Assembly: GCA_902625535.1 (NCBI GenBank) | Contig: CACOBT010000003.1 | Span: 62,001-126,000, forward strand | Direction: 5' to 3' | Length of the DNA: 64,000 nt | Source of the DNA: an uncultured beta proteobacterium | GTDB lineage: Bacteria > Pseudomonadota > Gammaproteobacteria > Burkholderiales > Burkholderiaceae_A | Program-made: the position numbers and the translations under genes | In this document: piece by piece, positions 63,787-64,000 of the stretch | Numbering within the stretch: position 1 is the first letter of the stretch | Layout: the number at the start of each line of letters is the position of its first letter | Notes under the pieces: model-generated | Databases searched by the model: none | Seen by the model: only the letters and a program-made list of their open reading frames with translations | What the model was told of the DNA's origin: nothing

Positions 63787-64000
63787 TTGGCTTTCATATT
63801 TTTTCGTAAAGTCTGGAAGTGGTCGATATTTGTTTTTTTCAATTTGTCAGTTTCCCATTGTTATGCTCTAACCCTATCTTGCTCATATCTAGATACATTC
63901 AATAGTGAGAATATACTAACTTTTTTTTTTAAAAAAGAAGAAAATAATTATAAATATTATTATAAAAGCAAGGAGAGATTTTCATACACTGCGCTCGTTG
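63787..64000 (+). CDS. N-terminus of a probable secreted protein, cut by the window end
   Basis: A frame opens at TTG 63787 after GAAAGGAAAGG and stays open to the last base (71 codons). The first ~27 residues look like a signal peptide: basic FRKVWKW, hydrophobic SIFVFFNLSV, then a possible cleavage at HCYA. The mature part starts LTLSCSYLDTF and includes a T10 tract coding for Phe. Family unknown. Confidence 0.45.
   Translation, partial: MAFIFFRKVWKWSIFVFFNLSVSHCYALTLSCSYLDTFNSENILTFFFKKEENNYKYYYKSKERFSYTALV

Overview
The window is chromosomal DNA of an AT-rich, Gram-negative proteobacterium. Gene order and family content point to the beta/gamma lineage, closer to Betaproteobacteria. The supporting blocks are tig-clpP-clpX-lon followed by tRNA-Val and tRNA-Asp; smc-zipA-ligA; glnD-map divergent from rpsB-tsf-pyrH-frr-uppS-cdsA-dxr-rseP-bamA-skp-lpxD-fabZ-lpxA; smpB divergent from ratA-rnfH-guaB-guaA; and DUF1178, DUF2970 and DUF3147 proteins. 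Genes are packed tightly, TTG and GTG starts are common, and no insertion sequence, prophage or CRISPR array is visible. The exact genus cannot be named from the sequence alone.

Layout. 1-4.7 kb: end of an IspD-IspF fusion, a TsaB-RimI fusion, a HolD-like protein, then divergent lplT and alr. 4.7-7.8 kb: hpnC-hpnD-hpnE on the minus strand (squalene synthesis). 7.9-14.2 kb: tRNA-Leu, trigger factor and the ClpP/ClpX/Lon proteolysis block, tRNA-Val and tRNA-Asp. 14.4-20.2 kb: a CysH-type reductase, a rhodanese, a PpiD that appears to lack its parvulin domain, mnmH, DUF1178, dapD and queF. 20.3-27.7 kb: smc-zipA-ligA and galU.

27.8-34.6 kb: the most unusual part. Seven co-directional genes encode a duplicated DUF1538 membrane protein, two P-II-like proteins, a soluble coiled-coil protein, two paralogous voltage-gated-type channels (one with a non-canonical filter) and a ClC-family protein whose gating glutamate position holds phenylalanine. 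I read this as a candidate P-II-controlled ion-transport system.

34.6-55.1 kb: glnD and map on the minus strand, then the long translation, isoprenoid and outer-membrane block through lpxA. An inverted gnnA-gnnB-lpxB cassette sits between lpxA and rnhB. It suggests lipid A built on a 2,3-diamino sugar, but gnnB carries a one-base frameshift in a homopolymer. 55.1-60.5 kb: an orphan amino-acid-binding lipoprotein, smpB, ratA, rnfH, guaB and guaA.

60.5-64 kb: a loosely packed run of small genes. It includes YggT, a 44-residue single-span protein, a 50-residue protein with 14 cysteines (metallothionein-like), DUF5665, DUF2970, DUF3147, and the start of a probable secreted protein cut by the window end.
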